Positions 1-9,403 of a DNA stretch of 64,000 bases are shown one piece after another; positions within the stretch are counted from its first letter, which is position 1, and the number at the start of each line of letters is the position of its first letter. Source of the stretch: a virus. Location of the stretch: positions 186,001 through 250,000 of IMG/VR virus record IMGVR_UViG_3300042868_009074; one strand, given 5' to 3'. The translations under genes and the position numbers were made by a program. The notes beneath the pieces were generated by a model that did no database searches, had not been told where the DNA came from, and saw only the letters and a list, made by a program, of their open reading frames with translations.

Positions 1-582
1 TCCCGCAGGCTTTCTTAATGATCCGCCTCTAGCAAACCTATTTACAGCTCTACTTCCATTGACTATTGCGTTTCCAGTCGTAGACATAAACCCACCTTGA
101 ACAGGTGCGTAAAAGTTAGAATGAGCTCCAGCGCTAAATACTGAAGTACTGTGCATTCTTCCTGAAAGCATGTGCAATGGATTGGCATAGTTCGCCCTAA
201 AACCACCAGCCATGCCAGGTGTTCCACGGACTCCTTCTGCTGATCTGGCAAGCATTCTGCTGCCTCTTGTTGTTTCTTTTCCAAACTTTGAACCAAAAGC
301 AAAAGATCTATGCGAAAGATCAGTAGGCTTCATAGAGCCTGCATCTTTATATATTCTAAACTTATCTCTACCTATTGCTGTTCCAAATTTACCCCTACTG
401 GTGAGCTTGTCGTCATAAAAGCCACCTTTAAGCATTGTTTGTTGATAGCGAAAGTTATTAAACCCAGCCATTGCCATAGGCGTTGGAAGCATAGACATAG
501 CTTGCGTCATTGCACCGGGGAATCCACCTATTGCTGCTGCTTCTTGAGCTGCTACCATTTTTGTATTCTGGTCGCCTATCAT
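1..582 (-). CDS. Partial glycine/methionine-rich protein, probably virion-associated (C-terminus outside window)
   Basis: The minus frame is open from an ATG at 582 to the window edge (about 194 residues seen). It begins MIGDQNTKMVAAQEAAAIGG and is rich in Gly, Ala, Met and Arg with few charged clusters, like its upstream neighbour. The start follows an AGAGGA ribosome site and lies one base after the preceding stop at 584, so the two are translationally coupled. I do not recognise a family. Composition and context suggest a structural or ejected virion protein; this is inference. Confidence 0.8.
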   Translation of the reverse strand, partial: MIGDQNTKMVAAQEAAAIGGFPGAMTQAMSMLPTPMAMAGFNNFRYQQTMLKGGFYDDKLTSRGKFGTAIGRDKFRIYKDAGSMKPTDLSHRSFAFGSKFGKETTRGSRMLARSAEGVRGTPGMAGGFRANYANPLHMLSGRMHSTSVFSAGAHSNFYAPVQGGFMSTTGNAIVNGSRAVNRFARGGSLRKPAG

Positions 583-583
583 T

Positions 584-1417
584 CTATCCTCTTCTCAAGT
601 TGTGCATTCCGAGAACTATGTCTCCAGAACTATTCATTTGTTGAGATATTCTTCCAGAAGAATTACGATAAGCTTCTCTTGGGTCCGATGGACCTTGGTC
701 CCAATTGTGTTCTAAGGTGTTAGGATCTAGTCTTCTACTTCCACTATATGCAGTCTTAATAGCTTTGTCGCCTCTGTGTTTCCCTGTTCTAACATATCCG
801 GCTGTAGCTGCTCCACCACCCATTAACCCACCTACAGCTGCACCTTTTGCGCTTCTAGTAATTAGTCCACCAATTCCAGCTCCTATTGCTGCACCAGCAG
901 TTACACCTGCTCCTGGATTCAATGGAATTGCATAATCATCTGCGTACTGTGGGCTTAAAAGCTTTGCTCCACTTGCAGCTCCACCAATTGCTCCGCCACC
1001 AAAAATTAATGGACTTAATTTTCCACCTGTAAATTCTTTATCAGCGTCTGGGTTGTCAAACGCAACGTCCATTGCTGCGTCCATTGCTGGACGAGCTGCA
1101 ACGTTGTACATTCCTACTGCTGCTGCTCCTCCAATTATTGCCTTTGTACCAAATGAAGATGTAGCTGCTTTATATAAACTTTTACCCACACCCGGTGCCT
1201 TTGATGCTACTGCACTTGCTCCCCTAGTTAAAGGTGAAGCGTTATTAGCATACTGCCCTGCCCCTTGTGCAACCGCACTAGCACGAGAAGATGCAGAATT
1301 TCCTACCCTATTAAAGAAACCTCCTACACGTGCCGTCTCTTGACTAAAGTATCCTGCAGCTCTACTGGATCTTACCTCTTGTCCAACTCTGTTTAAGATG
1401 TTTCCAAATGATGGCAT
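584..1417 (-). CDS. Glycine-zipper protein, possible virion/membrane-penetration protein
   Basis: 277 residues. The middle (about 95-200) is a series of Gly/Ala-rich segments (IIGGAAAVG, FGGGAIGGAASG, AGAAIGAGIGGL, AAVGGLMGGGAA) with the small-xxx-small spacing of glycine zippers. The ends are polar and the C-terminus is Arg/Ser-rich. Such segments can insert in membranes or pack as oligomers. It lies 5 bases after the giant DnaQ-like gene and is coupled to the next gene. No enzyme motif is seen; a role in virion structure or DNA ejection is inference. Confidence 0.8.
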   Translation of the reverse strand: MPSFGNILNRVGQEVRSSRAAGYFSQETARVGGFFNRVGNSASSRASAVAQGAGQYANNASPLTRGASAVASKAPGVGKSLYKAATSSFGTKAIIGGAAAVGMYNVAARPAMDAAMDVAFDNPDADKEFTGGKLSPLIFGGGAIGGAASGAKLLSPQYADDYAIPLNPGAGVTAGAAIGAGIGGLITRSAKGAAVGGLMGGGAATAGYVRTGKHRGDKAIKTAYSGSRRLDPNTLEHNWDQGPSDPREAYRNSSGRISQQMNSSGDIVLGMHNLRRG

Positions 1418-1422
1418 CTGTT

Positions 1423-4400
1423 TTATCCTCTAAATAAATGGGCGTTTTTTTGTGGACTCATATTTGTATGCCCTACTTTTCTGCGATCTAAATTACCAAC
1501 AACTCCAGCTGTTGCCAGTGGGTCTGAGTTCGACTGTGGAGCCTTAGGGGCTAACAACGCCTCTTGTGCACCATATGGTCTTTGACCCTGTTCTGGCTCA
1601 GACATCATCATAGTACTTTCATATTGCTGATTTTCTCTATGTTTTTTAGAGAAATGTCTTGCAATTAATGCAGTACCAATTACTGCTGCTCCAATTGCCA
1701 CTTTACCTCTATTGTCCCCATACATTTGTTTAGCCCTAATGGCAAATGGTTGAAACTTATCACCTATTTCTTTAGCCTTACTAATTCTTAAGTTTGATAC
1801 TAATTTAGAATCGTCTGCTAATACATTAGCAGTTGCTCCAAGTCCTCTTATCGCTTCCTCGTCTGCTGCACGACCAGCTAATTGAGCAGCTCTTTCTGCA
1901 CCAGACGCGCCTTCTACTGCTTCTAATCCAATTCTTTCTAATGCTTCTACTCCAACCGCTGCCTCTTGGTTTCTCATTGGTGACAATGCTACTCCTAGCA
2001 TGTCTTCTCCACCAAAAACTTGATTAATTCTCATTGGGTTCTTCATTGCTTCTACGTCAGTGTTTTGTCCAAAGAATATTTCTGGCATAGTGTGTTGTAA
2101 CGCTTGCTTTAATCTTCCTCCTGCTTCTCCCTTTACGGTAAAGCTTATGATTCCTCTTTCTCTTAAGGTTCTGCCAAGTTGTTCTACTATTGATTCGTAA
2201 GCTCCTCTTGCACCCTGTGGTATGACTAGGTCGTCACCTCCTGTCACCATCTGACTAACCTGTTTACTATTTACATCTATACCAGAAGCTTTTATGCTTT
2301 CAGTAATTTGATTAATAGGATGAATTGACATGTCATTTTCAATTGGTATATCTGTTGTAATATGCCTAAGGGCTTGCCTAACTAGATCTTGCGATTCCGC
2401 TACTGCCTCATCTTCTATTTGTGAAAAACCATGATTGAATCTTAAGTTAACAACATTCTCATTTTGAGGACCACTAGGAAGGGAATAGTGAACAGTATGA
2501 TTTGCCTGTTCTAGATATTCTGGACTACCAATAAGAATTCTTTTTCCAGTTTTTTCACCTAAATTATCAATTTGATCTACTTCTAGTTTCCCTAAAATAT
2601 TAGATGGAATAATAAAGTTTGAACCAGATTTTTCAACACCTTCTAATGGAATTCTTGAATAAGGTTTTTTATTAAATGTTGTTTCCTCTATCATTCCAAA
2701 TTCAAGTTCTCTTCCTTGTCCAACAGCGTATGTTTGTCCAAATTCCTCTAACAGTTCAATGTGTTCTGCTATATTTCTAGCAGTTCTTGCTTCTTCTCCG
2801 GATATCTTTCCAGCATGTTGCCTAAATAGTGTTGCTCCAATGTCGGAAGTTGCCCTTGAAGTTTCTACCGCAGAAACTCTAGAAACTGGAGATATATCAG
2901 CATAGGGCAAACCTAGCTCTTGCATTCTTTGCGCATAGTGAGAAATTCTTTCCGTACCATCTTCTAGTATGTCTCCATAATGAACTGTCTTTGAAAGAGG
3001 TATTCCTGCTTCTCTATAATTCGTAGAAGTGTGAGTAAGAGATTCTATTAATTGATCTTGATCAGTATTTGGATTAAATGGTAGCCCAGGTAAGTTTCTA
3101 GCTTGTCTTGCTGCGCTCATTTGTGTTAATTCAGTATGCTCCATGTTGGTCATTCTTATATCCAGCATGTTGTTAGCCATGTTAGTTTTTATTGGAGCAA
3201 TACCAGGTGCAATTTCTATGAGATCTTCTTCTAGTCCTGTTCTTGCATTCGCTAAAGTGTCTCTTATAAGTGATCGAGCTTTTGTTTGAAAATCAGATGG
3301 AAGAGTAGTTCCTTCTGGAAGATTAGTTATATAAAACTTATCTTTACCAAATCTTAATCTTCCCTGAAAATCATCTCCAAACCTAGAGATATCATCTTCA
3401 GAGAGACCTAATGCTCTCATTTGATCTTGGGCTATGCTTCCTTCTAAATCAAGCGATACTCTTCTAATTCCCTCTTCAGTATCTGCTAAATATTTATAGC
3501 CAGTTTCACTTAATAGATTTACGTCTTTAACATTAGTAGTCAAAGTAAGCGCACTACTTCTAGTTGCTTTTCTTCTAAAATGTTGCTCAAATGCACTGAA
3601 ACCTTTTTTTCTAACAAAACCCGCTTCGTCTAATCCCCTAAATGCTTGACGACCAAGTTCTTCGTCTAACCCTGCAGATTTAACCATGTTTATAACTTGT
3701 TCTTCTGTTAAGGTTCTTTGAATTCTTAATCTATCTTCTACTATTGCTTTTTCTATATAGCCCTGCATTACTACGTCCACTTTACCTGTGTGCGTACCTT
3801 TTTCTAGAGCTTTTAAAAGACTTGGATTATTAATCGCATCTTCTTCTATGATTGATAATAGATTTGTATTTAAAATAGTATTTTCTACAGAACTAACAGT
3901 AGCACCTTGCCCTGTAAATTCAGCTTTTTCCATTAGAGATCTATCTATAAGGGAATTTGTTAAAAACTTATTTACATGTTCTTGATTTACTCCACCAACT
4001 CTTTCAAGTATATTTTTTTGATCATTTACTTGTTTCATCATTGTTACAGTAACGCTATGTAATGTATCAACAACAAAATGTGGATCGTTAGCTCTTCTCT
4101 CTGCAAACTCTCTAAGAACTTTTATTGTTTCTGGATTTTTAGCCATGGGTAATACGTTTCTTACCATAAAGTCAATGTCAAAACTGTTGTTATGAAGAGA
4201 AAATCTAGTTGGAAGACCATTTGCATTTTCGCCTTTACCCATTATCATTGTAAAAGCTTCTCTAATTGCAGTTTCTGCGTCATCTCCACCTTCTTCTAAG
4301 AAACTGTATATTGGATTTTTTAATTTTTTTGTAACAGTGCCAAATTCGTCAACATGATCTACCATTTCTCTTGCTTCGGATTGCATAAAAGCGGTTTCTG

Positions 4401-5067
4401 ATAAAGGAACTGGTCTTTCTACTCCACCTACTGTTTCGTAAGTTGCTCCGGCATCCATTTTGTTTGTTTTGATATTAAAAGTTGTAACATTAGAAGGATC
4501 TATATCTTGAGTATATGTAGTATTTCCGTGGATATCGGTTATTGCTTTTCTATGCAATACAGAAATTTCTCTTGTTTGAGATAATGGATGAAGTCCTGTA
4601 GTTTCAATGTCTAATGTATAAATATTATATTCTTGACCAGGCAATATGTCATACATCCCCATTTTTCTAATCAGTTCTTCGTGACTAGAAACACCAGCCA
4701 TTGCTTGTTCTGCAGTAGATGATTCTATACCCTGTCTAATTGATTGGCCCGGCAATCTAACTCCGTATAAGTTAAGACCTCTTTGTAATGGATTAGTTAC
4801 AACCCTATCTCCAATTTCCAATAGCGTACCATCGGCATTAATTAGTCTACCATCGGTATCGACTAATGGTGCTATCCATCTAGCTGTTTGCGAATACATT
4901 TCATATGCTTCTTGGAAAGATGGTAATTGAGTTTTTCCTATACTAATTGCATCACTTAAGTTTCCACCAGTCATTCTAGTGTTAACTGAAGTTCTCATCA
5001 ATGACATTAGGGCTGGATGAATTCCGTTGACCTGCTTGTAATTGAGGGTCAATAAAGTATCTACCAA
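1423..5067 (-). CDS. Giant protein with DnaQ-like DEDD exonuclease domain
   Basis: 1214 residues from a TTG at 5067; an ATG about 20 codons in is an alternative start, and neither has a clear ribosome site. Residues about 147-340 look like a DEDD 3'-5' exonuclease: Exo I is YTLDIETTG (D153, E155), Exo II is the HNNSFDIDF segment (about 292-300), followed by FVVDTL (334). The remaining roughly 870 residues are unrecognised. Near the C-terminus is a hydrophobic glycine-zipper helix (KVAIGAAVIGTALIA) and a basic tail. Placement among glycine-rich virion-like genes suggests a virion-carried nuclease rather than a replication proofreader. The 5' end overlaps the 4982-5287 frame by 86 bases; the three frames may be one gene (see findings). 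Confidence 0.8.
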   Translation of the reverse strand: MVDTLLTLNYKQVNGIHPALMSLMRTSVNTRMTGGNLSDAISIGKTQLPSFQEAYEMYSQTARWIAPLVDTDGRLINADGTLLEIGDRVVTNPLQRGLNLYGVRLPGQSIRQGIESSTAEQAMAGVSSHEELIRKMGMYDILPGQEYNIYTLDIETTGLHPLSQTREISVLHRKAITDIHGNTTYTQDIDPSNVTTFNIKTNKMDAGATYETVGGVERPVPLSETAFMQSEAREMVDHVDEFGTVTKKLKNPIYSFLEEGGDDAETAIREAFTMIMGKGENANGLPTRFSLHNNSFDIDFMVRNVLPMAKNPETIKVLREFAERRANDPHFVVDTLHSVTVTMMKQVNDQKNILERVGGVNQEHVNKFLTNSLIDRSLMEKAEFTGQGATVSSVENTILNTNLLSIIEEDAINNPSLLKALEKGTHTGKVDVVMQGYIEKAIVEDRLRIQRTLTEEQVINMVKSAGLDEELGRQAFRGLDEAGFVRKKGFSAFEQHFRRKATRSSALTLTTNVKDVNLLSETGYKYLADTEEGIRRVSLDLEGSIAQDQMRALGLSEDDISRFGDDFQGRLRFGKDKFYITNLPEGTTLPSDFQTKARSLIRDTLANARTGLEEDLIEIAPGIAPIKTNMANNMLDIRMTNMEHTELTQMSAARQARNLPGLPFNPNTDQDQLIESLTHTSTNYREAGIPLSKTVHYGDILEDGTERISHYAQRMQELGLPYADISPVSRVSAVETSRATSDIGATLFRQHAGKISGEEARTARNIAEHIELLEEFGQTYAVGQGRELEFGMIEETTFNKKPYSRIPLEGVEKSGSNFIIPSNILGKLEVDQIDNLGEKTGKRILIGSPEYLEQANHTVHYSLPSGPQNENVVNLRFNHGFSQIEDEAVAESQDLVRQALRHITTDIPIENDMSIHPINQITESIKASGIDVNSKQVSQMVTGGDDLVIPQGARGAYESIVEQLGRTLRERGIISFTVKGEAGGRLKQALQHTMPEIFFGQNTDVEAMKNPMRINQVFGGEDMLGVALSPMRNQEAAVGVEALERIGLEAVEGASGAERAAQLAGRAADEEAIRGLGATANVLADDSKLVSNLRISKAKEIGDKFQPFAIRAKQMYGDNRGKVAIGAAVIGTALIARHFSKKHRENQQYESTMMMSEPEQGQRPYGAQEALLAPKAPQSNSDPLATAGVVGNLDRRKVGHTNMSPQKNAHLFRG

Positions 5068-5287
5068 ATGTGTTATATGGGCTTGAAGTTGGTAATGATA
5101 TTCCCGGAGTACCCAATCGTTCTACTATCTCTGGCATATTTATAGTGTTTTGGGCAAACATCTCATAAATAGGTTGTCTTGCCTTGTAATTTAAATCAGT
5201 TAGATCTAGTCTCGCACTTGTGGCTTTTAACCCTTTTCTCCATCGTAACTCAGCTGTTGGAGATTCTCCGTAACATTCTTTGACCAC
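4982..5287 (-). CDS. Short frame overlapping the giant exonuclease gene; possibly its N-terminal segment
   Basis: 101 residues from a GTG with no ribosome site. It overlaps the upstream frame by 38 bases and the downstream giant frame by 86 bases. Each step is a +1 change of frame. It ends ...NVIDENFS. Genes here normally start close to the previous stop with a purine-rich site; this one does not. That makes a segment of a frameshifted longer gene as likely as an independent gene. No family recognised. Confidence 0.5.
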   Translation of the reverse strand: MVKECYGESPTAELRWRKGLKATSARLDLTDLNYKARQPIYEMFAQNTINMPEIVERLGTPGISLPTSSPYNTFGRYFIDPQLQAGQRNSSSPNVIDENFS

Positions 5288-5537
5288 TTAGACTTAGACT
5301 ATCTGGATCTTCTAACGTTTCCATGTAAGTGTTAGTAACTTTTCTTAGTGAAGTAAAGTATCTTTCGACGCCATAGATAAATGGATCTGAGTCTTCTGTG
5401 TTATATATTCTATTTATATCTTGTGGAGTAATAAAACTAGATTGAGGAACTATCGGAATTGATCCGCTTCGTCTTGATAGCCTAGCAGCATTTATTTCTT
5501 GTTCTGGTATAGTCTGCCTTGGTAGTATCTTAGCCAC
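5250..5537 (-). CDS. Small protein, or N-terminal segment of a frameshifted giant gene
   Basis: 95 residues from a GTG preceded by GGGAGAAAAAGAAA. The sequence is polar, starting MAKILPRQTIPEQEINAARL. The stop lies inside the next frame. It may be the true start of a roughly 1.39-kilo-residue protein continuing through 4982-5287 and 1423-5067. No family recognised. Confidence 0.6.
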   Translation of the reverse strand: MAKILPRQTIPEQEINAARLSRRSGSIPIVPQSSFITPQDINRIYNTEDSDPFIYGVERYFTSLRKVTNTYMETLEDPDSLSLSGQRMLRRISNS

Positions 5538-6261
5538 TTTCTTTTTCTCCCGAGGATTCAGAATCTACAATGTAATCATCGATCTCATAGGTACCAAGTT
5601 TTTGTCTAAGAATCTTATTTCTTTCCGTTTCAACATTTTTAACTTTTTGAATTATTTCAGATATAGCTTGAGCAGTATCAAGTTGAACTTGTCCGACTTT
5701 TGCTCTAGCTTCACGTGTTGCCAGTAATTGATTACGAAGATCTTTTCTTCTCTTGTGCAAACGATCTTCTAATTCAACTGCAAGGTGCAATTCTTTTTTG
5801 AGAATTGGCTCACCACTATTAGGGTCAATTCCAACAATATTTTCTTGAATGAAATGTTCTTTAGCAAGCAGTTTTGTTTTACGAAGATATTGAACTTCTT
5901 GATCCACAAGGTCTCTAACCATAGAAACTTCGACTAAATTGTCTGGACTAACATCCAATTGATGCATGTATTCAGAAGTGAACTGAGAAACCATAGACAT
6001 CTCTATTGGACATGGCTTCCCATGTGGGGCAAGATTCTCTGCGTATAATGGACATGTTGAGGCGTAGACGCATTTGCTAGACTGACAACTCATTGGTATA
6101 GAAGAAAACATGGCGTTTTTAGTTCTCTGTGGTCTAATTAATTCTGTTGCCTTATCTACTTGAGACTGATCCCATTCTTCAGGAAAAAACAAGTCTGGTC
6201 TTAATGACTCAAAACTTTTTATGAAGTTATTCTTTTGGTCAATCTTTTCTATTTCCGACAT
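5530..6261 (-). CDS. Cys-cluster, coiled-coil protein of unknown function
   Basis: 243 residues. A four-Cys cluster at about 58-84 (SCQSSKCVYASTCPL, then GKPCPIE) has the spacing of a metal or Fe-S site. The C-terminal half (about 150-225) is charged and heptad-like, probably a coiled coil. It overlaps the next gene by 8 bases and sits upstream of the virion-like block. A packaging or assembly role is possible, but I recognise no family. Confidence 0.85.
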   Translation of the reverse strand: MSEIEKIDQKNNFIKSFESLRPDLFFPEEWDQSQVDKATELIRPQRTKNAMFSSIPMSCQSSKCVYASTCPLYAENLAPHGKPCPIEMSMVSQFTSEYMHQLDVSPDNLVEVSMVRDLVDQEVQYLRKTKLLAKEHFIQENIVGIDPNSGEPILKKELHLAVELEDRLHKRRKDLRNQLLATREARAKVGQVQLDTAQAISEIIQKVKNVETERNKILRQKLGTYEIDDYIVDSESSGEKESG

Positions 6262-6424
6262 TTAAGTCTATCCAATCGCTATTATATCTTTTATCTTCGT
6301 AAAATTTTTCTATTAGAACACTCTTACAATTAGAACAATATGTATCTCTTACCAATACCTGTATATTATAATCGTAATATTCTGAAACTACTTCAGTTTT
6401 ATATAGGCACCTAGGACATTTCAT
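6239..6424 (-). CDS. Small zinc-ribbon protein
   Basis: 61 residues with two Cys pairs (CPRC at 3-6 and CSNC at 30-33), a classic zinc-ribbon layout, and an acidic, aromatic C-terminus. It starts inside the end of the upstream gene and ends inside the start of the downstream one, as expected of a translationally coupled operon. Binding of nucleic acid or protein is inferred. Confidence 0.8.
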   Translation of the reverse strand: MKCPRCLYKTEVVSEYYDYNIQVLVRDTYCSNCKSVLIEKFYEDKRYNSDWIDLNVGNRKD

Positions 6425-6824
6425 TTAGTGCTTGAATCAAACTTTTTTGAATCTTACTTATTGCTTGAGCATCTTGGGCTGCGTTAAAAAATACTCCAAC
6501 TTCTCTCATTTCGTCTGGAGAAAGAGTTGCGCTTATTACATATCTTGCACCTTTGCAAGCGTCACAATAGCTTTCTCTGTATGAGGATTTACAGATACAT
6601 TCTTCTATTAGACCAAAAAATTCTAAAGACTCAGCTATAGAAAACCATTTATTCTTAAATAACTTTTTAGTCTGTTCTTTATATGCTCTCAACTTATACT
6701 GATCGTCAGAAAGGAGAGTCCCCATATCTAAAGCTTGTTTCATTAATTCATTTATTGTCTTATATAAAAAATTAGGTAATTCAAAGTTACCATTTAAATC
6801 AATATAATTCTTCCAATCATTCAT
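6411..6824 (-). CDS. Cys-containing helical protein, unknown
   Basis: 137 residues from the ATG at 6824, chosen because GGAGAT lies 7 bases upstream; the longer frame from 6839 has no such site. Mid-protein Cys residues (ECICKSS, YCDACKGA) probably bind one metal. The rest is predicted helical. The stop overlaps the zinc-ribbon gene start. Confidence 0.8.
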   Translation of the reverse strand: MNDWKNYIDLNGNFELPNFLYKTINELMKQALDMGTLLSDDQYKLRAYKEQTKKLFKNKWFSIAESLEFFGLIEECICKSSYRESYCDACKGARYVISATLSPDEMREVGVFFNAAQDAQAISKIQKSLIQALNEMS

Positions 6825-6869
6825 CTTACATATCTCCAATACATTATTATTATAAAATTTTATATCAAG

Positions 6870-7181
6870 TTAGAATTCGCCTACTCCCATTCCACCTGAT
6901 GATTTTGGTTGCAACCCGCCAGTTGCAGAGGATCTTGGATTATATCCACCTCTTTTTTGATTGTCTCTTAATGACATTCCTATTGCACCGCCGGCTGCTG
7001 CACCCATTCTCATTTTGCCCATAGTACTAAAACCGTTTTTATAAGCGTATGATCCATGTAGCCCTATGCTGCCTACACCTTTTTTTAATTGTGGGCCATA
7101 TCCAGAGAATTTTTTCGCTCCAGATCCCATCATCCTTCCAGCTGAACCTACTCGTCCAGCCATTCCACCTAGAAAGGCCAT
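6870..7181 (-). CDS. Small glycine-rich basic protein
   Basis: 103 residues, Gly/Met/Arg-rich (MAFLGGMAGRVGSAGRMMGS), with a short Gly/Ala zipper in the middle (GAAAGGAIGMSL). Ribosome site TAGGAGA. Adjacent to the similar 7194-7508 gene and resembling 584-1417 in composition, so this phage has a set of glycine-zipper proteins. Virion role inferred. Confidence 0.75.
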   Translation of the reverse strand: MAFLGGMAGRVGSAGRMMGSGAKKFSGYGPQLKKGVGSIGLHGSYAYKNGFSTMGKMRMGAAAGGAIGMSLRDNQKRGGYNPRSSATGGLQPKSSGGMGVGEF

Positions 7182-7193
7182 TAGTCTCTCCTA

Positions 7194-7508
7194 TTAGTAC
7201 ATTGGGTAGTTTTGACTACCCTTACGACGACCGTCACCTGCCATTGCACCAAGTCCAGCTGTTCCGGCTACTCCAGCTGCTCCTATTGATCTCATTGGGT
7301 GTCTAGCTATTGAACTTGCGGCTTTAGCTCCAGCACCGTACATGGCACTTCTTGCGCCTGAGGAACTTGCGCTCCTCATTCCCATAGTAGCAGATGCCCT
7401 TCCTGCTCCTCTTGACACTCTTGAAGCCATTGGCCCCATCATTCCCAGAGCTCTTGCTCCAGTGGATGTTCCGGCTACTCTGCCAACCATTCCGCCATAC
7501 ATTCCCAT
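7194..7508 (-). CDS. Small glycine/alanine-rich protein
   Basis: 104 residues beginning MGMYGGMVGRVAGTSTGARA, with alternating Gly/Ala/Ser/Met and Arg and a late zipper (GAAGVAGTAGLGAMAG). Strong ribosome site AAGGAGA 6 bases before the ATG. It resembles the 6870-7181 product and may be a diverged duplicate. Confidence 0.75.
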   Translation of the reverse strand: MGMYGGMVGRVAGTSTGARALGMMGPMASRVSRGAGRASATMGMRSASSSGARSAMYGAGAKAASSIARHPMRSIGAAGVAGTAGLGAMAGDGRRKGSQNYPMY

Positions 7509-7568
7509 TTTATTTCTCCTTGTTTAAAGACTATCAATACTGAGTGGTATTTATAGCTATATAGTAAT

Positions 7569-8981
7569 TTAAGTTTCCAGATTTAGTTGTTTTTCTGGCT
7601 TTTTAATTGTAAAAATAAAATTATCTTCTTTATCTTTATAAGATATCTCAAATATACTGCCTCTTGGAGGAATGGACTTAATAAGTATGTCTGCCAGCTT
7701 ATCTTCCATTTGTTCTCTACGAACTTGAGCTAAACCTCTGGCCCCCTTTACTGTATCCACGCCTTTTAATATTAGAGCAGATATAACTTGATCGTTATAA
7801 TTAACTGAATAACCTTTTTTAGTAAGCTTTTCTACTATAACAGACATCTCAAGTTCTGCTATTTTTTCATAATCTGATTGAATAAGGTGATTAAATACAA
7901 TAATTTTATCTAATCTATTAAGAAATTCTGGTCTAAAATGTTTTCTTACTGCATCTAAAGTATTTTTTTCAACCATTTCCTTTGGTGGAGCTTGAGTTGT
8001 AGTAGTTTTATAGTTAATATTTTTATTAAATCCAGTTCCACCAGCTAATAAATAATCTACAGTCTTTTCATTTCCCAAATTAGTAGTCATTATTATAACT
8101 GTATTTTGAAAATTAACTTCTTCGCCTTTAGCATCTGTTAAAATTCCGTCATCAAATACTCTAAGGAAAGTATTCCATAGATCTGGATGAGCTTTTTCTA
8201 CCTCGTCAAGCAAAACTACAGTTGAAGGATTCTTTTTTACTAGATTTACTAGCTGACCACCTTCATCGTGACCTATATAACCAGGTGGAGAACCAATTAA
8301 CTTTTGATTTTCATGCTTATGTTGAAATTCTCCGCAATCAATTCGCACCATAGGGTTATCTTCACCAAATAAATACTTATGAAGTGTATTAGCTAGATGA
8401 GTTTTACCAACGCCAGAAGATCCTGCAAATAAAAATATTCCTAATGGTCTGTTTTTATCGTTCAAACCTACTTGAGATCTTTTCAAAGCCGATATTACTG
8501 ACTCTACAGCATCTGTTTGTCCTATGATATTGCTATCAAGATGATTTTGAAGTCCCAAAAACTTTTGTCTAGTAACTTTTTTTACTTTATTTTTAGTTGA
8601 AGTCTTCTTATTCTTAGCGTCGTGTATTTTTTTAGCTAATTCGTCATCTATGAATATATTATCATCTAGTCCAGAGATCTCTAGTGTCTTAGAATATGCG
8701 AGATTAATCCACAAATCTATATCTAGACCGGGGTTTAGCATTACGCAACCGTTATAAAGTGCGTCAATACATTTTTCTGCCGTTGGACGGGACATCAATC
8801 TAAGAGATTCTGATATTTCAGATTTTATATTATAGATAACATTTTCTAAAATAGCTAATTTATACTCTTTAGCAGTTTTTCCAGACAACTCAGCAACTAA
8901 TGCTTCAATATCTTCTGGTGTGAGAACTTTATACTTAACGTAAGATGCTAGTTCTGGAACATATATTTGATATATCTTCAT
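7569..8981 (-). CDS. ClpB/ClpA-type AAA+ ATPase with phage-specific N-terminus
   Basis: About 470 residues. Start taken at the ATG at 8981 (TAGGTGA upstream); a GTG three codons earlier is possible. Numbered from that GTG: residues 1-140 are an unrecognised helical domain. A single Clp D2-like module follows, with Walker A GSSGVGKT (190-197), pore loop GYIG (237-240), Walker B VVLLDE (258-263), sensor-1 IMTTNLG, and the arginine-finger segment FRPEFLNRLDKII. A Clp small domain completes it. There is only one AAA module, unlike ClpB. It heads the virion-like block, so an unfoldase acting on phage structural proteins is plausible; this is inference. Confidence 0.9.
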   Translation of the reverse strand: MKIYQIYVPELASYVKYKVLTPEDIEALVAELSGKTAKEYKLAILENVIYNIKSEISESLRLMSRPTAEKCIDALYNGCVMLNPGLDIDLWINLAYSKTLEISGLDDNIFIDDELAKKIHDAKNKKTSTKNKVKKVTRQKFLGLQNHLDSNIIGQTDAVESVISALKRSQVGLNDKNRPLGIFLFAGSSGVGKTHLANTLHKYLFGEDNPMVRIDCGEFQHKHENQKLIGSPPGYIGHDEGGQLVNLVKKNPSTVVLLDEVEKAHPDLWNTFLRVFDDGILTDAKGEEVNFQNTVIIMTTNLGNEKTVDYLLAGGTGFNKNINYKTTTTQAPPKEMVEKNTLDAVRKHFRPEFLNRLDKIIVFNHLIQSDYEKIAELEMSVIVEKLTKKGYSVNYNDQVISALILKGVDTVKGARGLAQVRREQMEDKLADILIKSIPPRGSIFEISYKDKEDNFIFTIKKPEKQLNLET

Positions 8982-9137
8982 TTTAGTCACCTACTTTTAA
9001 ATTAGAGATGTACTTATGAAGATTATAGTAATTACTAGATCCTGTTGCAGATACATTTAATCTGTTTTGCGAAGTAATTATATAATATAGGTTATGTATT
9101 CTTGTGATAGCTAATATTCTGTCGCTGAGAGTAAACA

Positions 9138-9167
9138 ATTATAACCACGCCTGTCAAGCTCTGTCAA
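9138..9167 (-). promoter_or_regulatory. Sigma-70-type promoter for the minus-strand block
   Basis: On the minus strand, TTGACA (9162-9167) and TATAAT (9138-9143) are both perfect, with an 18-base spacer. It points at the ClpB-like gene with a leader of about 150 bases. The -35 box overlaps the stop of the small gene 9164-9322. Confidence 0.8.
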
Positions 9168-9322
9168 GAACTTTTAGGTATTTTTTCTACTTCTGGACAA
9201 TCTCCATGAAAAGGTCCGCAAAAAGCCCAAATTTTTATAAGATCCATTGGAGTATTGATTCTATTCTTAAGAAGTAGTACTGCTCTTCTGTAATCAAAAT
9301 TGACATCGACATTCTTAGACAT
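9164..9322 (-). CDS. Small hypothetical protein
   Basis: 52 residues (MSKNVDVNFDYRRAVLLLKN...), with a CGPFHGDC segment near the C-terminus. The ATG at 9322 is preceded by AAGGATCAGG. No family recognised. Divergent from recA. Confidence 0.6.
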   Translation of the reverse strand: MSKNVDVNFDYRRAVLLLKNRINTPMDLIKIWAFCGPFHGDCPEVEKIPKSS

Positions 9323-9403
9323 GTTGCCTGATCCTTTTTAGTAGTTATAATGCTTACCTATTATATCATTGACTCATATGGTGATAGTGTATATTGCATG
9401 TGA

